From: Trichosphaerium sp. ATCC 40318
Taxonomy: Eukaryota > Discosea > Flabellinia > Trichosidae
NCBI GenBank assembly: GCA_038496445.1
Contig: JALMLS010000100.1
Coordinates: 62,001 to 126,000, forward strand
DNA: 64,000 nt
Direction of reading: 5' to 3'
Part shown: piece after piece, positions 11,312 through 23,662 of the stretch
Layout of the letters: each line of letters begins with the position of its first letter
How positions within the stretch are numbered: position 1 is the stretch's first letter
The notes under the pieces: generated by a model
The model's input: the letters and a program-made list of their open reading frames with translations, nothing else
What the model was told of the DNA's origin: nothing
Databases searched by the model: none
Program-made: the position numbers and the translations under genes

Positions 11312-13363
11312 TTAAAATGTACCTTCTCCAACCACGTGTTTGTTTACTTCGGGTTGCAACAAATAGTGACACGAAACGGTGTCTGGCAACACAAGATGAG
11401 GAGCAACTTCTTTTATACACGCGGCTATTGTTTCAATATCTCCATGCCACCTATGTGGTGTAAGATTGCATTATGTATAGTAAAGACGCACCAGTACGGT
11501 ACTGATACGAGGGTGATACCTAAACCAAAAGTTAAAAAACGTGCTTACCAAAAACAGATTAAAAAACTCCGAAAAGTCAAGTAATTGCACCTGCTTCTTT
11601 ACACATTTGGTACTTCTCTGTATCTCTTGCTTTATACACTAAAGAAGGTACGCTATAGCTATATACGCTATCATGGTAATGATGTTCGCCTAGAGGGATT
11701 ACATAGGTTAGTATAAAGGTTTTAATTTAAGGTACGTACCTTGATATTCAAAAGCCAAATCAAGTTCAGGGACAAATACATCAACTGATATTACATTTCC
11801 TGTAAATGTGTCAATAAGATTGCTTTAATACAATTTGTAACTATGCCCACCTGTTGAGTCTCTTATACCAATCAAGTGTTCTTCTCGCACTTCATAAGAG
11901 TGGAATATCGTTTTTACTTGCTCTATTAAACGCCTATTGAAATAATTTAATGCTTGAAGAACTGACCTGTGAGTACCATTGTTTTGTTTTTTTGTAAACG
12001 TCTCCAAGCTTGTTAAAGTCCCATAATATCTCTGGGTACAGCGTTTTAAGAATACCAGGAAAATAGGCTGTAAGACCCGCAGCACCCATATCAGATAGTT
12101 GAGGACCAGAGACACGATACCAAGTAGTATATAAGTAAAAACAAATACACAAAAGTAGTTACCAGTCTTCTATATTGGCTATATTAAGGTTGCCTTCAAT
12201 ACGCTTTATCGTCTCAATAACCTTTGGCATAGATCGCCAGTATCCTTTGACTTTATTATGGTACCTATTGAGAGTCATTGTCTATCATGGTGAAGCTATA
12301 CGCACAAGAATGATTTTTCGTTCCATTTATACTCAGGGAAAATCGCTTGAAGTGTTCCTTTCAGCGTACCACCATACCTAACAAAGGGTAAATAAATATC
12401 ATTGATGTTAAATTGTACCTTTGCGTTAGTCCATACTCGTTTAGCTGGGAAGGCAAAACTTTGTACCAATCAGACATTACTTTAAATCCAAGATCTCTAC
12501 CAAGTTTGTTGTACCATTTTTTATGATTTTGAACATTGTGCCAGTATCTCTTTGGCGCGTGCCTATTTATAAATACTTCTCTTAGGAACAATCAAAAGCA
12601 GTATATGTCACTTACGAGAACTTATAGTCGATCCAATTATGATCTGGATAAACATTTGAGCAGACATTGGATATCGACTTCCCAAATCTACAAAAAAAAA
12701 CCAAATGTCAAATTACATTGCAAAGTGTCAAAAAAATCAAAAATGTTACTTGTTCATAATGCTAATGCCACCAGCTAATATGATCTCGTTTGATGTTATT
12801 CGATACCAATCATCTAGTACTTTAATACCATAGTGCTTCCCAATCGTGTCCATTCTTTGTCTTCGATTTCTTCTACTTTCCCAGTAACCTCTTGGAGCCA
12901 CACTATTTTTTTTGAGTAATTTTTATTTGTTTATTCACAGCCAATTGGTTTTCGTACCCAAACTTCCATGTCATCCAGCTATTAACTGGGTATAATGCTT
13001 GCACAGCCCTTGAGATGGAATTACCGTATCTAAAGTTTATTAAGGGGTATGAAGTCGTTTTATTGCTCGCACCGCGCCAAAGTATCTGCAGCGCCAGCTT
13101 TGATCATATCTTCGTGTGTAATTCTGTACCAATCATCTGGCTTCCGTATACGTAGGTTTGGTACAACCTGCTTATCAAAAAACTCTCTGTCTCGCATTAA
13201 AACGCTCCATTTTGCGTCTAGAGCGGATTTTCGCTTTTCCTTCTTTCCTTTTGACAGTTATTCAACGAAGTGGTCTCATATTGGTTAAAAGAGCGTCTAC
13301 GATGCTCTAAGTACCTTTCCATATTCTTTGTATTTTACTGGCGGCAACGCTAAAGTTAGCCAT
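11312..13363 (-). CDS. DWY-repeat protein with C-terminal PD-(D/E)XK-like nuclease domain
   Basis: Twelve or so exons joined by hand; the short open frames hide this gene. The start MANFSVAASKIQRIWKG carries an IQ-like calmodulin-binding motif. Then come four copies of a module of about 65 residues with the pattern DDWYRIT...AGG...YGxS...LYPxxxWxxxKFG...GYW: DDWYRITHEDMIKAG, DDWYRITSNEIILAGG, SDWYKVLPSQLNEYG and EDWYRVSGPQLSDMG. The C-terminus reads NVISVDVFVPELDLAFEYQG, EHHYHDS, then DTEKYQMCKEAGITLVSVPYW and WHGDIETI. The D-x(n)-E-x-Q-G-x-x-H-Y core, the D-x-E-K helix and the PYWW end resemble Vsr/RAP/DUF559-type PD-(D/E)XK nucleases; this fold assignment is inference. One intron near 12130-12172 needs a non-AG acceptor (TTG). 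Substrate unknown. The stop is in GEGTF at 11314-11312. Confidence 0.75.
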
Positions 13364-13612
13364 CGTAAGTGGTATCCAACAACACTGACACTTATATATC
13401 AGTAAATTTACAGACTGGCATACGCCACATTTATTGTTAAATAGTGTTTTTGCGAAACGTTGACCAACAACTTATTTTCTCAACCACTTTTTTTGGGTTT
13501 TTTTTTTGAGCAAGTTTGTACGGATTGTAGACCAACAAAATGAAAAAAAACTGAACCTGTACAAAGACCAACCATAGGCATACACGATGGGAAACTATTA
13601 ATACAATCCTGT

Positions 13613-16600
13613 TCAGGAGGCAGCCAGACTTGTCAAATACTCGCAAATTTCGTCCATTGTGGGTCTATTAAAGAAACTCAGTAAACAGAACATTTATCGC
13701 ACTGATAGAGGTACCTGTTTTCTGGTTCTTTTTGCCAACATTTCTTCATAAGGTGCTGTTTTGGAACAATCACGTGAGTATAAAATTGTTTGGTTAGTAT
13801 TCGTTACCTGATAATTTTGAGGTGTAGCCTCTGGATCAACGTCTGGTGTAGCAGCCTTATCTCGTATCCGCCGTGCCAAGTCGAGAATATCAATTTCATC
13901 ATTCCATGGCTCACACTCATGGAATACCTCGTACTACCTCGAATTAACATAGTGTATCTAATGATGTTGTTTATCGTACCATAACACATGCAAAACTCCA
14001 AACATCTGATTCTCTACTATACAATTGTCCAAATCTTTCTGGTGACATCCATTTTACTAGTAAGCTATTTAATACTATGTTTGACGAGTATCATATATTG
14101 ACATACTAGGTCCTGTGGTGCTCATTGTCTTCCCTATAGAATCTTCTGAACCGACAAGGCGAGATAATCCAAAATCAGAAATCTTTGGTACTTTGTTCGT
14201 GTCTAAAAGCACGTTTCCTAAATGGTATTACTAAAATAGTTTTGGCGCAGTTTTTAAAAGGAATGTAATTCTTACTGGCAGCGAGGTCCCTACAAACATG
14301 AATTAGAATGGTAAATTAGGTTAAAATACCTTACCGGTGTACTATCCCTTCTTTGTGTAAATGAAGCAGTCCGCGAGAAATACCCAAAAGTATATTTTCT
14401 TTTTCAGGTAAACTCAGCTTCTTACTCTCGTCCTTAGAAAATAGTAACGTATCCAGAGACCCTCCTTTATGCATGTTAAATTAAATAAGTACAAGAGTTT
14501 GTTACCTGGCATGTACTCCATAATGAGCATATAAATATCATCTTTTACTGAAAACCCAAAAACCTACACCAAAAAACATTAAGCACTTCTTTGCGACTTA
14601 AAAAACTTGCCTGAACGACATTAATGTGAGGACGAAGATTAGCCATAAGTTTTGCTTCTTCAACGAAACTATCTGTTGCGCTAAGGTTTGCACAAATCTT
14701 TATTGCGACTTCAGTATATCGCCAACTTCCTTTTCTTACCAACCCATAATTTCCTGTTACAAATATTATGAATAAGGACCTTTTTTTGCTTTCTTGTTCA
14801 CCTGCACCAAGTTTTTGTCCCAGACTAAGCTCCTTGTAGTCTATTAATAAGTCATTCATTGCGCCAGCTTCACGAATTGCCGACTCAAGATGAGATGATT
14901 CATAACTTTTGGTCTTTCTTAGTGGAACAGGAAGAACGCCAGGATAAGCGGCGCCAGAGTCTAATCGCACATGAGACCTTGTTGTTTCTTCACCACCATT
15001 GATACCATTACGAGAAGGCGTTGATAATGGCTCTTCAATAGCAAGTACAAGAGACTTACCGTTAGAGCTAGGTCTACGCCTTTGTGGAGTTGAAGGTGTT
15101 TTTTTTAACTCTAATTCTTCTGAGAGAGATTTGTTTTTCTTCACCTCTTTCAGAGTTCGGCGCTAAAACAAATTAGCTAACAAAAAGTGTCATCCACGTG
15201 CTCTGTATAGGTATCCTAAGACTATAGCAACGCAAGCGAGCAATAAGAATATAATTACAACAGCTATAATAATGCCATCCCTTGAAGAGATATTTCCTTC
15301 ACCAACAGTTGTATTTGAAGAAGGTGTTACTGGCTGCATAGTTGGCATCGCTATATTTGTTTAGAAGAGACAATATATTGTTTTGTGATAAGGTAATACC
15401 TGTTGTAGGAGCAGTTGGTGCTAAAGTTGTAGGAATTGTTGTAGGTCCCTCAGTTGGACTTTGTGTTGGGCTTACGGTTGTAGGTGGTTCAGTACTGGGT
15501 GGTGTTGTTGTTGGCACTAAGGTAGTTGGAACCGCTGTTGTAGGTGCAACCGTTGATGGCTGTATTGTGGTTGGTGGCGCAGTAGGTGGTTCAGTGGGGG
15601 CTTCGGTAGGACTCAGAGTTGTGGGAGGAAATGAAGGTGGAACTATAGATTTAGTTACCAACTGTTTGACAAATCTGACTTTGGTTCCGTACTTGTGGGC
15701 GGCGCTGGAGGTGATGTACATTGGTCTATGGTGATGTTGGATACCATGTTAGATATCGATAATATTGTTTCATTGTCACAAAGAGTATCAACTAGATCAG
15801 CAGGGAGGATTATTTCTGATCTTATTGACATGTCTAAAATAAATGACACTTGGCGTTTAGTTGTATTGACACGTGTTATCTCTACCACTGTTATATTTGT
15901 TAACCGCTCTATCGCGTCTATAAGTTGAGTTTCTACGGTTTTCTCCGTTAAGTTGGTTTGTAGGGTGATGATCAACCGAACCTTTTTAATATTAAATCAA
16001 ATTAATCACGTGTTAGTTCTAACCACGTACTTCGACTGACGCATTCTGAGGCAATGTAGGTGCTACAGTTGGTTGAACAGTTGGCGATTCTGTTGTTGGC
16101 GGTTGTGTTGTTGGTGGAATAGTTGTTGGCGCAAGTGTTGGAGGTTCTGTAGTAGGGGTCGCTGTTGGCGATTGTGTTGTTGGCGGAGTAGTTGTTGGTA
16201 GTACAGGAGGCGAGGTTGTTGGTGCTATTGTTGGTCCGGTAGGTTGTATAGTTGGAGCCATCGTAGGTGCAGGTGGTAGGGAATAATCATCGATAATCCA
16301 CCCTAAAAATTTTCAATTAAACAAACGATATGTTAAAACCATACCTCTTATCACTTGATTGCGAGAATCAACAAAATTAATATTTACATTAGAGCCTGCA
16401 TTCACAGTAACGCCTATTGGTGTATCCATCTCAGCCTTTTTTATTACTTAATAATCGTTTATAAATAATTGAGAGTTCAACGTACTTCGTACCAAGGTAA
16501 CGAAACTTCATCTTTACTGCCCCTAAGATATTAATTTAACAAAATATATCACATGTCAATTCTTAATTTTAGTACCTAATTCCTGAGCCAATCACTGTCC

Positions 16601-17895
16601 ATATCGTGTTATTAGATACATCTAATACGCGAATGACATTGTTACCAGTATCAGAAATGACAACATCGCCCTTTTAGTTCTTAATTAGAAGGTATAAAAC
16701 AGAAATATATAGGATTACATTGGAAAAGAGAGCGACTCCTACAAGGAATACATTAGCGAGTAAAATTCAAAGAAGGAATTAGTATACCCATTGGTCCATC
16801 AAGCATTGCATCCAGCGCACCATCGATTACACCATCACCAGAGTATCCTATAAATGTTATAAAGGGCAGTGGTAAATAAAAAACCTTGTTGCCCGTTGCC
16901 GGCAATAACAGTAATGTTGCCATCCACATCTCCCATTTCATCTAATATCCACATCTTTATAGTATTACCACCAGTGTCGGCGACGTATACACGATCAGTT
17001 CCGTTCATAGAATCAACAACAACACCATTAGGAGAAGTCAAATTTCCTTCTTCAGTTATGTCATATAAGGTAGTATCATTTATGTTCTACAATTGGAGCA
17101 ATTAAAACAAAATAAAGGTTAACAATCGTATTTACGAGATAATAAAGTCTACTATTTTCGTCATCAGTAATATAAAGCCTTTCTGAAACCGTAGAATACG
17201 CCAAGCCGGAACAATTAAAATCTTCCTCCACTAATTTTTTTAACCAAACTTTTCACATCTTACTACTTACGCATATCATTCGGATACAACGTCGCAAGCA
17301 CGGTGTTATTTACGTATCTGATCATACCCACACCTTTATCACAAAACACAGGACCTATACCTTCTATTTCAATAACACCTTAAACACCAATGAGTAAGTA
17401 ACAAAAAACAAAGGTGAAAGGAATGACCTGCTGGTGTGTGTAAACTTGCGTTCGCTGCGAAAGTACCGTCAGGGGAGAATCCAGCAACACCGTTACCTAT
17501 CGATAAGCCTTAACTTAAATCTAATACAACATATTATCGTACCAGCTATTGGAACCAAAAACCCTCCCTTCCTCATACGAACCACGTGATTACCAGTGTC
17601 AGAGTAAATAAAGTTTAGAACGTCAGTGTTGAACATCCCTGCTCGAAATAATAAGGTTTTACGGATTTTCTCTCTAACGTACACGTGGGATTTCTAACTG
17701 GCGTGGGAACAACAGTGGCGTCGGGATCAAAACCTAACGAGAGTGTGAAACAGATATTTCTCCTGCAAATAGCTAAAGTGCGTTATTTTTTTCTCACGTG
17801 CCTTCTTCGCCTGTTCCAAAGATGCGCCCTTGGTTCTGTGATAAAACTACAGTAATCATGTAGTATAGAATTAATATATACTTATTACGAAGCAT
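13613..17895 (-). CDS. Receptor tyrosine kinase-like protein with NHL-repeat ectodomain
   Basis: Single-pass surface receptor with about 20 exons. The start at 17895 gives a signal peptide (MLRNKYILILYYMITVVLS). The ectodomain has NHL beta-propeller blades: FIYSDTGNHVVRMRKGG, VYVADTGGNTIKMW and GDVVISDTGNNVIRVLD, with GYSGDG-type turns. Two mucin-like Thr/Pro blocks follow (near 16030-16260 and 15400-15640), separated by a folded, Asn-rich segment of about 100 residues (15655-15975) that recalls a membrane-proximal SEA-type module. The transmembrane helix is GIIIAVVIIFLLLACVAIVL near 15230-15290. The kinase has LSLGQKLGAG...NYGLVRKGSW, VAIK, the tyrosine-kinase catalytic loop HRDLAARNVLLD, SDFGLSR, VKWMSPERF, SDVWSFACVMYEV and CWQKEPENRPTMDEI, ending at 13613. 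All key catalytic residues are present. Ligand and pathway are unknown; the propeller suggests protein or glycan binding. Confidence 0.85.
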
Positions 17896-18318
17896 AATGG
17901 CGCAAATTATCAAATATTTCGTAGTGTTTTTAGAAGACACATTAGTCGTGTATTTTGGAAAGGGTTAAACCTATCAAAGTCAACTTTAAGTTATTTCACT
18001 TAACACTCCACCAGATCGATCATCATACGAGTGCCTTAACACAAAGTAAGCTATGATGTCGTCATACACCACTTGCCTTATTGTAGACAGACAATAAGTA
18101 GACGCAATTGTAGTCTGTCATAAAAATCACGAAGAATAAAAAGTCAAGAACCTGAAAAATGGGTAAAGTGTTCCCGCGATATACCAAGCCTGAACATACT
18201 GCAATATTTAAAATCACTTGTATCCTATTTTACCCTCTCTATCTCATCATAATACACCACTACGCCTTGAATTTATCTTACAATCATTGGTTTTTAGTTT
18301 ATTTTCTTCATTGTTGTT
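17896..18318. other. Intergenic spacer, no gene seen
   Basis: 423 bp between the SCYL1 stop and the receptor-kinase start, both on the minus strand. It holds the receptor promoter. It is AT-rich with no conserved coding sequence. Confidence 0.35.
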
Positions 18319-21300
18319 TTAAAATTGTTTTGAAGACTTATCAAGCTTTGTTTCTCTAGAATAATCTGCTCCATCAAAACCATCATCCCAATCATCGTCT
18401 TCTCCCCAACCATCATCATTCCATGTATCTTGTGGCTCCACTACAACGTCCCTTACACTAGGTTTCTTTACAGTATGTGCAGTGGATGCAGTTTTTTTAG
18501 GTCGAACCACTCGCTCTTTAACAGGTTCAGGGACAACCTCAGTAAACTGATCTGCGTCTAAAGAGTCCAGTGAGTAAGTAGTACTAAATTCGAAAAAAAA
18601 AGAAAAACGGTTAAAGCTATTATCGTACCATCCCAATCGTCGTCATCGTCTTGCCATCCGTCGCCCCAAGAATCATCAGCCTTAGGGTAATCATTTGATT
18701 GTACTGCCTCTTTAGTAGGTTCTGAAAATTGACGTCTATCAGATGAGTAACTAGGCGTTGGTGCCGTATTATCGTATTTTTTCGGAGATGGATAACTCTC
18801 TTGTCTCACTGGCTCCCTCACTGGTTGTGATGTAGCAGCTGTTTGTTGTGTAGCACTTTGTGTACCCTTTGCTCCCGTAGTAGTTGACAACTAAAGGTCT
18901 TAGTCTAAGCAAACAGACAAAGAAAAATCACGCACCTTAGATGTTATAGCGTTAAATGCCCATGTTACAGTATCCTGTCGTGCAACTTCCTCCTCTTGTA
19001 TCGCTTGTGGTATATTATCAACATGCTTTTCTATACTCGCTAGAATCTCTTTTGTAGTTGCTATAGCTTCTTTCCTTACATTAACATCTGGATCAATCGT
19101 GGCAATAGATATAGACGGAATAGCACGTGTAGCTTTATCCCTATCATTAGCCTTAGTATCAGCACAGAACCAAAACGGGTATTACCCGTAATTAGTTTTC
19201 AAACAAGAATGAACTACAAAGCACAAGCAAAAGTATCAAAAAGTAAATAGATGGCTGACGCAAACGTTTTCAAAGGAGAGAAAGAAAAATCTGCGGAAAA
19301 ACCCAAAAACGTACTTCAACGTGAGCATATCTATTGACTTTGTAAAAGCACGTAATCCAGCAAGCCTTGACCGTGCGTATGGGTCCTTAAGTGCTCTAGA
19401 GAAAGCCAATACAAGAATCTTATCTCTTGTAGGTTGATCAAGGTATTGTGCAATATCTGAAATGACTCTGGTTGTTTCTTCACGAATACTAGGTACTTCG
19501 TCCATTTGTAATTTAGCCAACCTTGGAAGAACTTCATCCCTTAGTTTAGCGCTTGTCATCTAACAAAGAAAGTACATTAATAACCAACAGTGCAGTGTTT
19601 TCACACTTACCTTAGATGCCAATACTCTTACACCACGTACTGTGTGTTCGCGAAGAGGAGCGCTTTGATCAGTAAAGCCATTAGCCTAATTCAGTTATAA
19701 TTAATAAAAAAAAGAGCGAATATGTCAACACGCACAATGCTTGGAAATATACTAGAGTTTACTAGTTTTGGTGTCAAGTACTCTATAAATGTAGGTAGGT
19801 TCTCTATCAAGTTAATACGCATAGCACGATTATTAGAAGAGAACCACTTGACAATGTGAGGAGTTATTTGTTCCTAGAGGGCCATTGTTAATGAAAATAA
19901 TCAAACGAGTGAGGTAAACAACTTACTTCAAATTCTTCCTTCGTCAAACACTTTGTAATCTTTAGAAGAGGACTGAGTACTTTTGATGTAGCAGATCCAA
20001 AATCAAGTGCATTAACAAGTAAAGGTAGTATTTTACCTTTACAAATATTGTTAGGAAATTGATCTAAAATCCTTGGTAACTTCCTAAACATTAAAATTAA
20101 CAATCCACTATCACTGCATGTTCAAAAAAGAAATTATAAACGGAACTCCCAATATACGGTATTATATGAGAAAAACGTAGGGAACCAGCCCAGTGCGATA
20201 AAATGTAGTAAATTGCATTTCTGTTCTTCGATAAAAAAAGCTGACACTTCGAAATGCCTAGTTGTACACACCTGAAGAAATTATCCTTCTCGTGAGTATC
20301 CTTGACATTGATTTGCTCGAGAAATAGGCACGTATCAATATATGTGTTTTTAAAGTATGATGACTGAAGAAGTGCATCCATTGGTCGCCTAGGCCTTGGA
20401 TTTGGCTTTAACATTCGCACATACTCTTCTCGAAGGCTATGTGGAATAGAATTTGTATCCTTTAATTTAGAACGCTGAGAACTACGTCCTGTACCCTAAA
20501 AAGATGTAAACTACCAATTAATGTGGTTTTGACGCACAGAGAACAAAGCATGCATGAAGCATCCCAACATATACGTATCAATAGCATGTACACTTTGTTT
20601 TGTCAATGGAGCATTGTTGCTTAGTTCCGGAGGCACAATATCATGGTTCATCGCTGTGAGATTAATGTGAGAAGGAACATAGATATGCGCTAGGAAATTA
20701 CCTGGTACTTGTTGTAGGAGTATGCCCTGACGCTTTCTTACAGATTCAATGTCTGTTACATAATCGAAACCGCTAAGCTTCCAATCGCCTAAGCACGTGT
20801 TATTCATACGTACCACGTGGTCAAATGATGATACCTGCTGCGTTTATAAAAACTGTATCCATACTTACGTTCCCGTGTACCAAATTACATTTGTGAAGAA
20901 ACGCAATGCCTTGCTAAGCGAACTGTAAGCGTTCTCTACTTTTTTACGAGATTTTTGAGGTGCACAGACGTTAAAATATGCTACTTTTAGCGTAAATACG
21001 CGATTGAGACGTACAGCAATTTGATACAAGCCAAATGAGGCAGCATTTGGGAAAGAAGACAATTCGTGAATGTATTCTGCCAGTGGGCGTGCCGGTTCGG
21101 TTACAACGAGTAATTTGGACCCGTCAGCGGAAGTTTCGACTTCTGTGGTATGTCTTAGCTGGCAACGTGGTTAAAGTAAAAATGCTTTGTTACCGCTAGC
21201 TTTAAGCAGATATGGGTGCTGAAGTCTTGCTGATTGTTTATAAAAATTCAAACTCAACCCTGGATCCTCTCCCGGCGTCAACACCTTTTCAAAGATAGTT

Positions 21301-21413
21301 ACAGGCTTCCCAGTTGCTCTTTTTGTTGCGCTGTAAATTCTCCATCCAGTTCTAGTGGCACCACGCTCCTCAAGGTCAGTATATGGTAGCTGCGCAGTTG
21401 TTGCGTTACCCAT
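18319..21413 (-). CDS. SCYL1: SCY1-like pseudokinase (SCYL1 type)
   Basis: Golgi/COPI-associated trafficking factor. It starts MGNATTAQLPYTDLEERG, and Gly2 is a possible N-myristoylation site. The kinase-like N-terminus (GATRTGWRIYSATKRATGKP, VTIFEKVL, LQHPYLLKA) lacks the glycine loop and VAIK lysine context of active kinases, as expected of this family. The middle consists of HEAT repeats: ILPLLVNALDFGSATSKVLS, DEVPSIREETTRVISDIAQY and ARSRLAGLRAFTKSIDML. The C-terminus has Asp/Trp motifs (SWGDGWQDDDDDWDG, DDGWGEDDDWDDG) like those of SCYL1 and ends SSKQF. The mammalian C-terminal RKLD-type COPI signal is absent. About twelve exons. Upstream of FAF2 on the same strand, with about 210 bp between. 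Confidence 0.88.
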
Positions 21414-21625
21414 CGTTCACCTGACTATTTAGTCAAAAATAAGCAGTTTTCAACAAAACAAGCAGATAATACAATTCAAAGACACTAACAACTGATAACA
21501 ACAACCGAAAGATGACATAATACGAGCAACGTGTTAAGAAAGTGTGCAATCTGGCTACTCTGCGCTATGATGTTAATATCTTTATAGTCGTGTTGGTATA
21601 TTACATTCTTGTTATAAACAGTAAT

Positions 21626-23360
21626 TTAGGTATCAAACGTTTCTTCTACGCATAAACGAGCACGAGGACACAATCCTACACGCGCATTAAACCAAAAACC
21701 TATGCAAACAAAAAAAAAAGATAGCAGAAAATCAACTGCAATGAGCAGCGTACCTAGTTCCTTTAAGGTCCTATCTGGTTCTCCAAATACTTGGCGAGGG
21801 TAGTTTGCTACAACTCTAAACTCACTTTCCGATATATCGGGTTCATGGGCATCGATAAAATCAATAACAAACTAGAAAAAAGAAATAAATATCACACGTG
21901 CAAAGAAGCTAATTACCTGCAACGTCCTATTTTCTTTGAAACGCCGACGAATTAATTGTCCACTTAGAAGCCTTATTGCTAATGTAGTGATATTTGGTTC
22001 GTTTGAAGCAGGTTCTTCAGGTAGTTGTTGGCGTTTTTGTTCCTTTGTTCGCATTTTATCCTATCAACACGTTAGGTTCCAATTTCGCTTGATAATAACC
22101 CTCTCACCCTCTGTTTTCTCTCTTCTTCTTCTTGTTGTCTTTGTATTTCCTCTTCTTGACGACGTAACGCATCTGCTTCTTCTTGCCTTTTCCTTTCCTG
22201 ATTTCTTATCAGTGTGATTATAAGAAGCTTTCTAAGTTACCTTTTCTCTGTCAGCCATTAAAGAGTCTTCGAATGCTCTATTTTGCTCGGCAACTTCACT
22301 TCTTACAACTGCACGACTTTGTGCTTCTTGACTAAACAGAATAAGGACAAAGAGTTAATAACAAAATGAACTACATACCGCGCAGCAACAAGAAGGGCAC
22401 CTTTGTTTTCAAGTACTTCAGATAAACGATTTATCAAGTCATCAGCAGATACATATCCTTATCATTCTGTTTTAGGTACGAACAAGAGCTAATTAACTAT
22501 GACATACCTACGACCTTTTCAATGATTGAAATACCAGCGCCATTAGTGCGATAATTTGCTGGTAGACCACGGAAATTACACAATACAGCAAAATAAGGGT
22601 AGGAACTAAACATCGAAATGTCAGAATAAAAAAAACAAAACATGACGTTTTGTATCCATACCTTGCGCCCAAGTTTACACTTTGCCTGTACCCAACTGCA
22701 TTCGTCAAATCTCCTCCCCATACAACAAAATGCTCTGATAGAAATTCTGATACGGACCGAGTACAAAGTACATCTCTAATACGACGTTTGGTAAAAACAA
22801 GTAAATTAGTTTTTATGTTACCTGCAAAATCTTGGTGTATCGATGTGCGATGGAGAGTGCAAGTAAATCAGCACAAATTTAAACTCATCTTTGGCCCTTT
22901 GCAATGCTTCTCTGTATGAACCTATTCCATCACATGTCAATAGACTCAATTTAAAATAATTTACAAGGAATCCGTAGTTACCCTCCATAAAATCAGGTAT
23001 GTGGTCTCCATAGTTGCGTAGAGTAGACTTTAATTGTTGTGCCGCTTGGATAGGCCCTGCATCATCTAATCACGTTAGCCATCGAAAATACAGTACAATT
23101 CATTACCACCACTCGGGAAAAATGAAGTTAGAGTCCCTAAAACATGTAATGTCAACCCAACGCCAAAAACAGCCATTTTTACGTACCTACAATCGCTGAA
23201 CTGAAACCCCACGCGATATTGGTTAAAAAAGCGAACATCCTCTTTGTTTGAGTGTATTATGTGGAAATTGAAGCTACAGTAAAGTGTTAAATACGTTTGA
23301 GTTAAATAATAGGGCAATAACAATAATACCAACCTTCCTAGATGCTCACCAGGCTACAGT
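21626..23360 (-). CDS. FAF2: FAF2/UBXD8-like UAS-UBX protein, 5' end not resolved
   Basis: ER and lipid-droplet adaptor that brings p97/Cdc48 to ubiquitinated membrane proteins. In order: a hydrophobic hairpin (HLGRLVLLLLPYYLTQTYLT) near 23300-23360 for membrane insertion; the UAS thioredoxin-like domain (SYREALQRAKDEFKFVLIYL, HSPSHIDTPRFCRDVL, FVVWGGDLTNAVGYRQ, YPYFAVLCNFRGLPAN); a long charged helix (ALRRQEEEIQRQQEEERE); and a C-terminal UBX domain (TLAIRLLSGQLIRRRFKENR, then FRVVANYPRQVFGEPD and LCPRARLCVEETFD). The UBX loop usually carries FPR; here it is YPR, an acceptable variant. The N-terminal UBA exon should lie upstream of an acceptor near 23360, but I could not place a start codon with confidence. 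Confidence 0.82.
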
Positions 23361-23662
23361 ATCTATTATAAGGTTACTTAGAAGAACAAAGCGCAATTAC
23401 AGCTGAATAACGCTTTTATAGTTGCTACACAACAAAAAACGTACGTTGGCGTAACGTTTGTATACCCTCAAAGTGCAGTAACAACAAGGGTTCCCAATTA
23501 TTCCTCTGGTCGTAATCTCACCAATGCGAACGGTTATGAGGTTTTAGATTAAAACGGTGACGTGGCTTAACCACTTGAGCTCTTTTTTTCTGAATCAAAT
23601 GTCAAGCCAAATTTTAGCATCTGCGTACGCACAAAAATGAAAGAAATTGCTTCAATCTACTT
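23361..23662. other. Spacer probably containing the 5' exon of FAF2
   Basis: 302 bp. It lies between the resolved part of the FAF2-like gene and the stop of the next minus-strand gene. An upstream FAF2 exon encoding a UBA domain is expected here, but no reading frame with an ATG joined cleanly. Nothing else seen. Confidence 0.3.

Noticed and set aside
11306-11584. Plus-strand frame with a basic C-terminus that looked like a small ribosomal-type protein
   Set aside because: It is antisense to the C-terminal exons of the DWY-repeat gene, whose GITLVSVPYWW motif is recovered on the minus strand with proper introns.
11934-12010. Possible frameshift in the DWY-repeat gene near the KKTKQW codons
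   Set aside because: A 44-nt intron with GTACTC donor and CAATAG acceptor joins KTKQW to RLIEQVK in frame, so no frameshift is needed.
15342-15734. Plus-strand Val/Gly-rich repeat protein
   Set aside because: Antisense of the Thr/Pro mucin-like block of the receptor kinase.
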